Source: Bifidobacterium breve (GTDB taxonomy: Bacteria > Actinomycetota > Acidimicrobiia > Acidimicrobiales > Acidimicrobilacustridaceae). From it: a stretch of DNA of 64,000 bases. Within the stretch, counting starts at the first letter, position 1; every line of letters begins with the position of its first letter. The notes beneath the pieces were generated by a model. The model had not been told where the DNA came from. It made no database searches and saw only the letters and a list, made by a program, of their open reading frames with translations. The stretch covers positions 62,001-126,000 of the forward strand of contig CAMCTY010000005.1 in the NCBI GenBank assembly GCA_945878725.1, written 5' to 3'. Position numbers and translations under genes: made by a program. Of this stretch, positions 38,622 to 46,933 are shown in pieces.

Positions 38622-39657
38622 TCCGAAGGGCGAAACCTACGCCGGAGCCGGCGTGAGCATCGACGCAGGCGAGCAGGCAGTCGAACGGATCAAGAGCAAA
38701 GTGCGCTCAACGTTCCGGCCCGAGGTGATCGGCGACATCGGTGGATTCGGTGGGCTGTTCGCAATCGATCTCGAGCGCTATCGCAAGCCCGTGTTGGTCT
38801 CATCGACCGACGGTGTCGGAACGAAGGCGCTTGTAGCGCAAGCAGCGAACCAGTTCACGACGATCGGTGTCGACCTCGTAGCGATGTGCGTCGACGATCT
38901 CGTCTGTCAGGGTGCTGAGCCGCTCTTCTTCCTCGATTACATCGCCGTGGGCCGACTCGATCCGGATCACATCGAACAACTTGTTGAAGGTGTCGCCGAA
39001 GGTTGCCGTCAGGCCGGTTGCGCGCTGATCGGTGGCGAGATGGCCGAACATCCGGGCGCAATGGAACCGGGTGAGTTCGACCTCGTCGGTTTCGCCGTAG
39101 GTGTCGCCGACCGCGATGCATTGATTACCGGCGAGACGATTGTTCCCGGGGATGTCCTGATCGGTCTCCCGTCGACAAATCTCCGCTCGAACGGCTACTC
39201 GTTGGCTCGCCGCGTTCTGCTTGAGCGGGCGGGCAAGCCACTCGATGGTCCGGCGTGGGACGGGGCGCATCACACGTTGGCCGATGAACTGCTCGCCCCG
39301 TCAGTGATCTTCGCTCCGGCGATCGCCGCGCTTCAGCGGGCAGTCGATGTCCGAGGTGTTGCGCACATCACCGGTGGTGGGATTCCCGGAAACCTCAATC
39401 GAGTGTTGCCCTCGGGAACCGCGGCGGAGGTTGTCCGCGGCTCGTGGGAGATTCCGCCGATCTTCACCGAGATCCAACGTCTCGGCGACGTCGATGAGGC
39501 TGAGATGGACAAGGTCTTCAACATGGGTCTCGGCATGATCGTCGTAGTTCCGGAATCCGACGTCTTCAAAACGCTCGATGTCGCCCGGGCACAGGGTCAC
39601 CGTGCGACTGAGGTTGGTCGCATCGTTGCCGGCGACGGCACCGTTCGTTACGCCTGA
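38611..39657 (+). CDS. purM: AIR synthase
   Basis: A 348-residue ATP-dependent cyclo-ligase converting FGAM to AIR. TYAGAGVSIDAGEQAVERIK and VLVSSTDGVGTKALVAQ are the family ATP/substrate motifs, and MCVDDLVCQGAEPLFFLDY is highly conserved. The ATG at 38611 overlaps purF by 11 bases and has GGAAGAG upstream inside purF. It is the last purine gene of the run; pyrE follows after 71 bases. Confidence 0.96.
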   Translation: MATDPKGETYAGAGVSIDAGEQAVERIKSKVRSTFRPEVIGDIGGFGGLFAIDLERYRKPVLVSSTDGVGTKALVAQAANQFTTIGVDLVAMCVDDLVCQGAEPLFFLDYIAVGRLDPDHIEQLVEGVAEGCRQAGCALIGGEMAEHPGAMEPGEFDLVGFAVGVADRDALITGETIVPGDVLIGLPSTNLRSNGYSLARRVLLERAGKPLDGPAWDGAHHTLADELLAPSVIFAPAIAALQRAVDVRGVAHITGGGIPGNLNRVLPSGTAAEVVRGSWEIPPIFTEIQRLGDVDEAEMDKVFNMGLGMIVVVPESDVFKTLDVARAQGHRATEVGRIVAGDGTVRYA

Positions 39658-39728
39658 ACCGCCCTACGTCTGAACCGCTCGGAGCAGTTCGACAATCGAA
39701 CAGGCTGTTGACCGGTAGTTTCGTGTTC

Positions 39729-40283
39729 ATGGACCAGACCAAGCAGAAGCTGATCGATCATCTGCTCGAGCACTCTGTGCGCACGGGTGACTTCACGCTG
39801 AAGTCAGGTCGCAAAAGTTCCTGGTTCATCGACTCGAAGCAGACGGCCTGCCGACCCGAGGGGCTTCTCCTGATTGCCGACCTTGCGCTTGACATCATTC
39901 CCGCCGGTATCACCGCGATCGGCGGGCTTACCGTCGGTGCCGATCCGGTCGCGTACGGAATCGCCGGAGTGGCCGCTACCCGCGGACGCGATCTCCGATC
40001 GTTCACGATCCGGAAGGAAGCCAAGGACCACGGCGTGGCCGGTCGACTGGCCGGCCCGCTGCTTGCCGGGGACAAAGTTGTCATCACCGAGGACACGGTC
40101 ACCCGAGGCACGTCTCCGATGGAAGCGGTTCAGGTGGTCCGGGAACTCGGTGCCGAGCCGGTGATGATTCTCGTGGTCGTAGACCGCGGCGGATCATGCG
40201 CCGCTTTGGCCGAAGCCGCCGGGATCGAGTTCAGGGCACTGGTGACCGCTCCGGAGCTGGGTTTCAACTACGAAGGCGCCTGA
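39729..40283 (+). CDS. pyrE: Orotate phosphoribosyltransferase
   Basis: A 184-residue type I phosphoribosyltransferase making OMP from orotate and PRPP. FTLKSGRKSSWFIDSKQT is the N-terminal substrate hood, FTIRKEAKDHG carries the catalytic loop residues and VVITEDTVTRGTSPMEA is the PRPP motif. The start is probably ATG at 39729; in-frame alternatives a few codons upstream lack support. It links pyrimidine synthesis to the purine block by position. No good ribosome-binding site is visible. Confidence 0.9.
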   Translation: MDQTKQKLIDHLLEHSVRTGDFTLKSGRKSSWFIDSKQTACRPEGLLLIADLALDIIPAGITAIGGLTVGADPVAYGIAGVAATRGRDLRSFTIRKEAKDHGVAGRLAGPLLAGDKVVITEDTVTRGTSPMEAVQVVRELGAEPVMILVVVDRGGSCAALAEAAGIEFRALVTAPELGFNYEGA

Positions 40284-40358
40284 GAACGGCCTTCGTCAAC
40301 TGGTCCCGATTGGCGGACTGTGGCGAGGCCCTGCGCGACTACTAGCGTTTGTGACCCT

Positions 40359-41765
40359 ATGGCCGATACAACTACCGCCGCATTCAGCATCCGTCTCCGC
40401 GTCCGTCTGGGCAACACCCCCGGTGCTCTTGGTCACCTGGCTACCGCCATTGGATCCGTAGGCGGCAACATCTGGTCACTCGAAGGTTTTGAGGCGAAGC
40501 AGTCGTCGCTCGACGAGGACGTCGTCGTCAATTGTTCGAGCGAAGCGCATCAGCAGGAAGTTCTTGCGGCGGTGCGTGCACTCGATGACATCGAACTGCT
40601 CGAGTGGGAAGACCGCACGTTCGCCGTTCATCAGGGCGGCAAGATTGACGTCGTCAGCCGAATCGCCGTGAATGACACCGACGACTTGTCAATGGCCTAC
40701 ACGCCAGGTGTCGCACGCGTTTGTCTTGCGATCGCGAAGGATCCGTCACTCGCTCACGAACTGACGATCCGCAAGAACACCGTCGCCATCGTGAGCGACG
40801 GAACCGCCGTACTCGGCCTCGGCGACATCGGTCCCCTCGGAGCGATGCCGGTCATGGAAGGCAAAGCTCTCCTGTTCAAGGAATTCGCCGGCGTTGACGG
40901 CTTCCCGATCTGTCTCGACACAAAAGATCCGCAGGAAATCATCGACACGGTCGTGCGCATCGCCCCGAGTTTCGGCGGCATCAATCTCGAAGACATCGCC
41001 GCACCGGCCTGTTTCGTCGTAGAAGAGGCCCTGAAGGAACTGCTCGACATCCCGGTCTTCCATGACGACCAGCACGGCACCGCCGTTGTGGTTCTCGCCG
41101 CTCTCATGAACTCGCTCAAGATCGTGGACAAGAAGATGAGCGATCTCACCGTCGTGATCGCCGGTGTCGGCGCAGCTGGCGTGGCCATCTCGAAGATCCT
41201 CATGGAGGCCGGTGTCCAAAACATCATCGGCGTCGATCGCACGGGTGCTGTCTACAACGGTCGTAGCGATCTCAACGTGGCTAAGCAGTGGTTCGCAGAG
41301 AACACCAACCCTCAGGGGCTGAAGGGTGATCTTGCGTCGACCATGCCCGGTTCGGATCTGTTCATCGGCGTGAGTGGTCCCAACCTGATCGGGCGCGACG
41401 ACGTCCTGTCGATGGCGAAGAACCCGATTGTCTTTGCGCTGGCCAACCCCGATCCGGAAATCCGCCCCGAAGAGGCCAAGGGAGCGGTTGCTGTCATGGC
41501 GACGGGTCGCAGCGATTTCCCGAACCAGATCAACAACGTCCTGTGTTTCCCGGGCATCTTCCGTGGCGCGCTTGATGCAGGTGCGACGACGATCACCGAA
41601 GGCATGAAACTCGCAGCGGCAAACGCGATTGCTTCTGCAATCACTGATGCTGAACTCACACCTGAGTACATCATCCCGTCGGTCTTCGACCTCCGGATTG
41701 CCCCGCTTGTCGCCGCTGCTGCCGCCGAGGCCGCAGTTCGTGACGGAGTGATCCGTAAGAAGTGA
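40359..41765 (+). CDS. NAD(P)-dependent malic enzyme with ACT domain
   Basis: A 468-residue oxidative decarboxylase converting malate to pyruvate and CO2. Residues about 8-90 form an ACT-like regulatory domain (RLRVRLGNTPGALGHLATAI), suggesting allosteric control by an amino acid or similar ligand. The malic-enzyme core has DLSMAYTPGVARVC, the catalytic-Lys region MPVMEGKALLFKEFAG, VFHDDQHGTAVVVLAAL (metal ligands) and VVIAGVGAAGVAI (NAD(P) loop). It overlaps the HAD gene by 4 bases. ACT fusions of this kind are known in some Gram-positive malic enzymes. Confidence 0.92.
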   Translation: MADTTTAAFSIRLRVRLGNTPGALGHLATAIGSVGGNIWSLEGFEAKQSSLDEDVVVNCSSEAHQQEVLAAVRALDDIELLEWEDRTFAVHQGGKIDVVSRIAVNDTDDLSMAYTPGVARVCLAIAKDPSLAHELTIRKNTVAIVSDGTAVLGLGDIGPLGAMPVMEGKALLFKEFAGVDGFPICLDTKDPQEIIDTVVRIAPSFGGINLEDIAAPACFVVEEALKELLDIPVFHDDQHGTAVVVLAALMNSLKIVDKKMSDLTVVIAGVGAAGVAISKILMEAGVQNIIGVDRTGAVYNGRSDLNVAKQWFAENTNPQGLKGDLASTMPGSDLFIGVSGPNLIGRDDVLSMAKNPIVFALANPDPEIRPEEAKGAVAVMATGRSDFPNQINNVLCFPGIFRGALDAGATTITEGMKLAAANAIASAITDAELTPEYIIPSVFDLRIAPLVAAAAAEAAVRDGVIRKK

Positions 41766-42520
41766 CCCTGATGTCCCCGGCCCGCGGCGCCATCACGGCG
41801 ATCACCTTCGATTTCTGGGACACCCTTGTTCGTTCGGACACCCCGGCATTCCGTCTCGAACGGCGTATTGCCGTCGCCGAGGTTCTGGCCCGTCACGGGC
41901 TTCCGGCCGAACACGACAACATCGAAGCCGCGTTCGACCATGCCTGGAAGCGCTTCGACGAGTCGTGGGCACTCAACGAACAGTTCACCGGTCACCACGC
42001 CGCCGAGGCGATGCTCGAGATCCTCGGCCACAAACCTGATGCTGTTGTTCGTCAGCAGATAATCGACGCGTACCTCTCGGCTGGCCGCGACATTGAGATC
42101 GAGCTCGCGCCGAATGTTGCCGACGCACTTCGAGCTCTCAAGGCCGGTGGCTTGCGGCTGGGCATCATCTGCGATGTCGGCCTCACCCCCTCAACGACCC
42201 TGCGCCACATTCTCGACCGTCACGGCGTTCTCAATCTGTTCGACCATTGGTCGTTCTCCGACGATGTCGGCGTCTACAAACCGGACCCGGTGATCTTTGA
42301 ACACGCGCTGGCCGGACTCGGCGGTGTGGATCCGTCGACTACCGCACATATCGGTGACCTTCGACGCACGGATATCGCAGGCGCTCGGGGGATGGGCATC
42401 CTTGCGCTGCGCTACAGCGGGGTGAACGACGATGACCCGTCGCATGGCGACGAGGGCGACTTCGTTGTCGAGGATCACGCCGACCTCCCGGCACTGCTCG
42501 GAGTCGCGTCTCCGTCGTAA
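41762..42520 (+). CDS. HAD-family hydrolase
   Basis: A 252-residue haloacid dehalogenase-type phosphatase. [12 protein letters not shown] provides the nucleophile Asp and general-acid Asp; [11 protein letters not shown] supplies motif II (with S/T) and the later [15 protein letters not shown] motif III Lys; [17 protein letters not shown] is motif IV. The cap domain (about 20-100) is helical, class C1. The start is GTG at 41762 overlapping the malic-enzyme stop (GTGA), or ATG at 41771. The substrate is unknown. Confidence 0.85.
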   Translation: MTLMSPARGAITAITFDFWDTLVRSDTPAFRLERRIAVAEVLARHGLPAEHDNIEAAFDHAWKRFDESWALNEQFTGHHAAEAMLEILGHKPDAVVRQQIIDAYLSAGRDIEIELAPNVADALRALKAGGLRLGIICDVGLTPSTTLRHILDRHGVLNLFDHWSFSDDVGVYKPDPVIFEHALAGLGGVDPSTTAHIGDLRRTDIAGARGMGILALRYSGVNDDDPSHGDEGDFVVEDHADLPALLGVASPS

Positions 42521-42576
42521 TCGCGACGACTTTGTGCAACAGTGGCCCCTTCAGGAACGAAAACCCAGGGGGAAAA

Positions 42577-43497
42577 GTGCCACTCGATCCGCAAGCTCAG
42601 GTCATCGTCGATTTCATGGCGAGTATCGGATTCACGTTCGACGGCACAACGCCGGAGGAACTCCGTGCCGGCATGGGCGCCGGCGCAACGCCGAGCCCCA
42701 TTGCGATGGCAAGCATCACCGATCGCACGATCCCCGGCCCAGGTGGGGCGATCCCGATCCGCATCTATCGCCCGTCGGACGAAACGGGCCTTCCTGTCGT
42801 GACGTTCTTTCACGGCGGTGGCTGGGTCGTGGGCGATCTCGAATCACACGATCACTGCTGCCGCGTCATTGCAAGCAAGGCCGAGTGTGTCGTTGTGGCC
42901 GTCGACTATCGGCTTGCGCCGGAGGCGAAGTTTCCGGCGGCGATCGACGACGCGTGGGCTGCGACCGAGTGGGTGGCAACCAATGCCGACGAACTCGGCG
43001 TCGATGCGTCGCGTCTTGCTGTGGCCGGCGACAGCGCCGGTGGCAATCTCGCTGCGGTCGTCGCGAACATGTCGCGCGATCACGAACATGTCGAGATCAT
43101 CCAGCAGGTGCTCATCTATCCGGTAACTGACGGCGCGTGTGATCGCCCGTCAATGACGGAAAACGCGGAGGGGTACTTCCTGACCCGCAGCGCCATGGAC
43201 TGGTTCCACGATCACTACACGGTCACCGTCGCCGATCTCGACGACCCGCGGTATTCGCCGATCCTTTCGGATCTCGCCGGTGCTCCCTCGGCAGTGGTCG
43301 TGACCGCAGGGTTTGATCCGCTGCGCGATCAGGGCAATGCCTACGCGGCCAAGCTGGTTGAGGCCGGTGTGGATGTCGACCATGTCGAGTACGAGGGCAT
43401 GATCCATGGGTTCTTCTCAATGGACGAAGCGATCGACGTGGCGGCTGATGCCCAGGACCAAGTTGCCGCTGCCCTGAAGGCCGCTTTCGCTTCCTAA
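42577..43497 (+). CDS. Alpha/beta hydrolase, HSL-type esterase
   Basis: A 306-residue esterase or lipase of the hormone-sensitive-lipase family. [13 protein letters not shown] is the HGGG oxyanion motif, [13 protein letters not shown] has the nucleophile Ser, [14 protein letters not shown] the catalytic Asp and [11 protein letters not shown] the catalytic His. The GTG at 42577 is chosen because CAGGGGG precedes it; an upstream in-frame start adds 15 unrelated residues. The physiological ester is unknown. A strong terminator follows. Confidence 0.9.
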   Translation: MPLDPQAQVIVDFMASIGFTFDGTTPEELRAGMGAGATPSPIAMASITDRTIPGPGGAIPIRIYRPSDETGLPVVTFFHGGGWVVGDLESHDHCCRVIASKAECVVVAVDYRLAPEAKFPAAIDDAWAATEWVATNADELGVDASRLAVAGDSAGGNLAAVVANMSRDHEHVEIIQQVLIYPVTDGACDRPSMTENAEGYFLTRSAMDWFHDHYTVTVADLDDPRYSPILSDLAGAPSAVVVTAGFDPLRDQGNAYAAKLVEAGVDVDHVEYEGMIHGFFSMDEAIDVAADAQDQVAAALKAAFAS

Positions 43498-43548
43498 CTA
43501 CCCGGCCGATCTGTCAGTGACATTCGACATTTACATTCGGCAATGACG

Positions 43549-43575
43549 AAGGCCCCGGGGGAACCCCGGGGCCTT
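43549..43575. terminator. Strong hairpin terminator after the esterase gene
   Basis: A perfect 12-bp stem (AAGGCCCCGGGG with CCCCGGGGCCTT) and a GAA triloop, 51 bases after the esterase stop and 9 bases beyond the 3' end of the minus-strand tRNA-Phe gene. It could stop transcription from both sides. Confidence 0.85.
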
Positions 43576-43584
43576 CGTACGTTC

Positions 43585-43660
43585 TGGTGGTCGGGACCGG
43601 CGTCGATCCGGTGACCTACCGCTTTTCAGGCGGCCGCTCTGCCTACTGAGCTACCCGACC
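43585..43660 (-). tRNA. tRNA-Phe (anticodon GAA)
   Basis: A cloverleaf on the minus strand: acceptor GGTCGGG/CCCGACC, D arm GCTCAGTAGGCAGAGC, anticodon stem GCCGC/GCGGT with loop CTGAAAA (anticodon GAA), and T stem ACCGG/CCGGT. CCA is encoded at the 3' end. It is the last of three tRNA genes transcribed in the order Glu-Asp-Phe. Confidence 0.95.
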
Positions 43661-43722
43661 GTGGGTACTGCGATTCGTTTGCAGATCCACGCGAATTTAA
43701 CCATGTGGTTCTGCGGCATTGA

Positions 43723-43800
43723 TGGCGGTCCCGACGGGATTTGAACCCGCGACCTCCGGCTTGACAGGCCGGCGTGCACTCCAAACTGCACCACGGGACC
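43723..43800 (-). tRNA. tRNA-Asp (anticodon GTC)
   Basis: A minus-strand cloverleaf: acceptor GGTCCCG/CGGGACC, anticodon stem CCGGC/GCCGG with loop CTGTCAA (anticodon GTC), T loop TTCAAAT, discriminator G and encoded CCA. It lies 62 bases upstream of tRNA-Phe in the direction of transcription. Confidence 0.95.
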
Positions 43801-43939
43801 ACGTACATGTCTTGTCTTTTCCTACTGCCGAGCGCTGCGTTGTCACCGCAAGGCTCGTTACTGCTTGTTGCTCTGCGAACTGCTTGGTGTTGCTGGTGCT
43901 TGGTGTTGCTGTTACTGCGTGTACTGCACGACTGCTGCG

Positions 43940-44012
43940 TACCCCCAACGGGATTCGAACCCGTGTTACCTGCGTGAAAGGCAGGCGTCCTAGGCCGCTG
44001 GACGATGGGGGC
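43940..44012 (-). tRNA. tRNA-Glu (anticodon TTC)
   Basis: A minus-strand cloverleaf: acceptor GCCCCCA/TGGGGGT, D arm GTCCAGCGGCCTAGGAC, anticodon stem CCTGC/GCAGG with loop CTTTCAC (anticodon TTC), T loop TTCGAAT. Unlike its two neighbours it does not encode CCA. The 139 bases between it and tRNA-Asp hold nothing I recognise. Confidence 0.95.
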
Positions 44013-44075
44013 TCTCCTGCCGCTGAGGCTTAGTGACCTTAGCAGCAGGCCCTACCGCCACCGCCAATGCGGATC

Positions 44076-44564
44076 TCAGCGACCTGCGGTTGGGGCGGTA
44101 CCGCTTAGGGCCTGAATCACCATTTCGAGAAGCCAGCCGAGGAATTCGTACAACGCCCAAGCCGGAAGATCGGGATCGTCGTGATCGATCTCGGGCATGT
44201 GGTTCTCGATGACGTCGAGCCGGGTGCCGAGAACGAGGCGAACCGTGTTGATTCCGATCATCCACTTGTCGAGCGTGGCGCGGTCGAGTTCGGCATCGAA
44301 CGCGGACTCGCCGACGCGGGTGAGGATTTCCCTGCGCGTGCGCAGCAGGTCGCTGTGCACGAGTGCGCGGTACTGGGCTTCGATCTCGGGATCCGACGCA
44401 TGACCAACTGGGAACACGCGGCGCAGGAGCGGATTCGCATCATCGTCAAGCGCGGCGACGACGTCTTCGCAAACGGCGCGCAGTACCGACCGCTCTTCCT
44501 CCCCGAGGTTGACCACGAATCGGTCGGGACCCTTCGCTTGGATCGTGCGACGGAAACCAAACAT
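44076..44564 (-). CDS. DUF2017-family protein
   Basis: A 162-residue mainly helical protein of the actinobacterial DUF2017 family. FVVNLGEEERSVLRAVCEDV starts the domain and LDKWMIGINTVRLVLGTRLDV is its most conserved segment, followed by YEFLGWLLEMVIQAL. It starts 3 bases after the clpS stop, and this clpS-DUF2017 pairing is a regular actinobacterial arrangement. This suggests a link to Clp-dependent proteolysis, but the function is unknown. Confidence 0.85.
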   Translation of the reverse strand: MFGFRRTIQAKGPDRFVVNLGEEERSVLRAVCEDVVAALDDDANPLLRRVFPVGHASDPEIEAQYRALVHSDLLRTRREILTRVGESAFDAELDRATLDKWMIGINTVRLVLGTRLDVIENHMPEIDHDDPDLPAWALYEFLGWLLEMVIQALSGTAPTAGR

Positions 44565-44567
44565 CGA

Positions 44568-44879
44568 TCAGTCCTGTTGCATCGTGGCCCAGAGGCCATG
44601 TTCGTGAAGACGGAACACGTCGAGCTCGGCCTTCTCCTTCGAACCGCTGGAGACGACGGCACGGCCCTTCTCGTGCACGTCGAGCATCATCCCCTGCGCC
44701 TTTTCGAGGCTGTAACCAAAGAGCTTCTGGAGTACGAAGGTCACGTAACTCATGAGATTGATTGGGTCATTCCAAACGAGAACAACCCAAGGCGTCTCCG
44801 TCTCGGACTCGTGTCCGATGTCGGGTTTGTCGACCTCGACCGGCGCGGTCGATGACGCGCGCGTAGACGAACGCTTCAT
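44568..44879 (-). CDS. clpS: ClpS, Clp protease adaptor
   Basis: A 103-residue N-end-rule adaptor that delivers substrates to ClpA/ClpC with ClpP. After a flexible N-terminal tail, [20 protein letters not shown] and the helix with [16 protein letters not shown] are the ClpS fold; the ND pair in WNDPIN and the later MLDVHEKG bind the N-degron. The ATG at 44879 overlaps the ctaA stop by 4 bases (ATGA), so translation is probably coupled. A longer frame extends upstream antisense of nothing conserved and was not used. Confidence 0.93.
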   Translation of the reverse strand: MKRSSTRASSTAPVEVDKPDIGHESETETPWVVLVWNDPINLMSYVTFVLQKLFGYSLEKAQGMMLDVHEKGRAVVSSGSKEKAELDVFRLHEHGLWATMQQD

Positions 44880-45796
44880 ACCGAAGCCGCCGCTTTGATC
44901 AGTGAGTCGTTCGGTGATTCGAGAGGTCGGGCCCGGAGGCTGAGATGGAATCCGAGCACCGTCATCCAGATCACAACACTCCCGAAGACGTGCAGGATGA
45001 CTAGCCAAGGAGGAACGCCTGTGAAGTACTGGATGTAGCCGATCGCGCCTTGCACGACGATCGCGCCGACGAGGAGGCGCGCGTGGCGATCGACGGACGC
45101 CGGCGCGCCGGTCCTGCGCAGTATGACCAACGTGACGATGGTGAGTGCGAGGAAAATCCAAACAGTCGCGCTGTGTACGCGGGCGACGGCTTCGAGTGAG
45201 AACGAAAGGCGATCGACTTTTTCGTCACCACCGTGGGGGCCGGTGCCAGTCACGATCGTGCCGGTGAGGATGACGGCTGATGCGGCCACGATGAGCACGC
45301 GACTCAGGGCCCGGACATTCGGAGTTACGACGGGCAAGGACGCAACGGAGGCATATCGACCACGTTGGTGGAGTACGACGGCGTTCCAGACGAGCACCAT
45401 CGACAGAACGAAGTGGGCGATCACGAACGGCGGGCGCAGTTCAAACAGAACAGTGAGGCCGCCAAGAATGATCTGACCGATGACGCCGGCGACCAACCCG
45501 AGAGACCACCAGGTGAGGTCCCGGCGCCGGGGCTGGCGAACAAGGGAACCAAGCACGGCCACAATGACGGCGGCGGAGACCAGTCCGGTGATCAGGCGGT
45601 TCACGAATTCGATCATGGCGTGGTACTCGAGCGGGGCGACGAGGCTGTTTTCCTCGCAGGTCGGCCAATCCGAGCAGCCGAGGCCTGATCCGGTCAGCCG
45701 AACGGCCGCGCCAGTCACGATGATGAACACAAGGGCTACCAGCGCGACGAGCGTGATGCGCTGGTAGGCCCGGGGGGAAAGGCGAGGCAGGCGCAC
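44876..45796 (-). CDS. ctaA: Heme A synthase (CtaA/COX15)
   Basis: An approximately 306-residue eight-helix membrane enzyme oxidising heme O to heme A for the aa3-type oxidase. [20 protein letters not shown] has the characteristic extracytoplasmic Cys pair; heme-ligand histidines lie in [22 protein letters not shown] and [10 protein letters not shown]. The start is uncertain: GTG at 45796 places the N-terminus just before the first helix and leaves 77 bases for promoters shared with divergent ctaB; TTG at 45868 would leave only 5 bases. No ribosome-binding site decides it. Confidence 0.9.
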   Translation of the reverse strand: MRLPRLSPRAYQRITLVALVALVFIIVTGAAVRLTGSGLGCSDWPTCEENSLVAPLEYHAMIEFVNRLITGLVSAAVIVAVLGSLVRQPRRRDLTWWSLGLVAGVIGQIILGGLTVLFELRPPFVIAHFVLSMVLVWNAVVLHQRGRYASVASLPVVTPNVRALSRVLIVAASAVILTGTIVTGTGPHGGDEKVDRLSFSLEAVARVHSATVWIFLALTIVTLVILRRTGAPASVDRHARLLVGAIVVQGAIGYIQYFTGVPPWLVILHVFGSVVIWMTVLGFHLSLRARPLESPNDSLIKAAASV

Positions 45797-45873
45797 GAGT
45801 TGGATCGTACGGGATCGGAGGATCCGGGCCACGATTGTCCGGCTGATGGGGAGCGGCTCTACGATCAAAAGCG

Positions 45874-46770
45874 ATGGAAACCGTCGCGCAAGCCCCTCTC
45901 CGTGCGCGAATTAGCGGTTACGTGGCACTCACGAAACCCCGAATCATCGAGCTCTTGCTTATAACGACCGTCCCGACCATGGTCGTGGCCGAGCAGGGCT
46001 TGCCGCCGATCTGGCTCATCGTGGCCACGGTTCTTGGCGGAACGCTGGCCGCCGGCGGGGCGAACGCCATCAACATGTACGTCGATCGGGACATCGACGC
46101 GATCATGAAACGGACCCGGAACCGCCCGCTCGTCACCGGGCTGATTAGGCCAAGAAACGCCCTTATTTTCGCTATTTCTCTCGAAATCGTCGCATTCGCC
46201 TGGCTGTGGGCCTTCGTCAATTTCCTGAGCGCGGTTCTGGCCGTGGCCGCGTGCCTCTTTTACGTCTTCATCTACACGCTGTGGCTCAAGAGGACGTCGA
46301 AGAGCAACATCGTGATCGGCGGCGCGGCAGGAGCAGCGCCGGTGCTGATCGGTTGGTCGGCGGTCACCAATTCGCTGGCGTGGGCGCCGATTGTGCTTTT
46401 CGCCATCATCTTTTACTGGACGCCGCCGCATTTCTGGGCCCTCGCCATCCGCTACAAGGACGATTATGCGGCCGCTGATGTGCCGATGTTGCCGTCGGTG
46501 GTCTCGCTTCATGAAACGGCCGTGCGAATCCTGATTTACACGGTTTGGCTGTGGTTTCTCACCCTCGTTTTTGCCCCGATTGGGAACATGGGTTGGATCT
46601 ACTGGGTCGCAGCTGGCCTACTGGGCGCGGTTTTCACGGCGTTCGCGGTGCAGCTCCTCCGGGATCCGACCACGAAGCGTGCGATGCGCCTCTTCACGTG
46701 GTCCATCACGTACATCACGCTCCTTTTCGGAGCGATGGCACTCGACCAGCTCGTTCGGTCGGGCCTGTGA
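45874..46770 (+). CDS. ctaB: Protoheme IX farnesyltransferase
   Basis: A 298-residue UbiA-family prenyltransferase making heme O from heme B and farnesyl diphosphate. NMYVDRDIDAIMKRTRNRPL is the first Asp-rich motif that binds the diphosphate through Mg2+, and DDYAAADVPMLPSV is in the second. About nine membrane helices. It is divergent from ctaA and upstream of the oxidase genes, forming the heme A supply for the caa3 enzyme. Confidence 0.95.
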   Translation: METVAQAPLRARISGYVALTKPRIIELLLITTVPTMVVAEQGLPPIWLIVATVLGGTLAAGGANAINMYVDRDIDAIMKRTRNRPLVTGLIRPRNALIFAISLEIVAFAWLWAFVNFLSAVLAVAACLFYVFIYTLWLKRTSKSNIVIGGAAGAAPVLIGWSAVTNSLAWAPIVLFAIIFYWTPPHFWALAIRYKDDYAAADVPMLPSVVSLHETAVRILIYTVWLWFLTLVFAPIGNMGWIYWVAAGLLGAVFTAFAVQLLRDPTTKRAMRLFTWSITYITLLFGAMALDQLVRSGL

Positions 46771-46933
46771 CGCCGAAATCGGTCGATCAAACCTTCCGAT
46801 GGTTTTCTGCGACGCCAGCGCCCATGTGTAAAGTCGAAAGTTGTACTTCCGTCTCCCCGGAGCCGGTCACTCCATGGTCCGCTCCGACGTCTGTCGGCCC
46901 GAGTGCGGTTGTTCGAATGAGGTCCCTTCAAAC

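Noticed and set aside
43801-43939. A further tRNA or small RNA gene between tRNA-Asp and tRNA-Glu
   Set aside because: No cloverleaf or strong stem was found on either strand; the GCTTGTTGCTCTGC-like stretch is only mildly repetitive.
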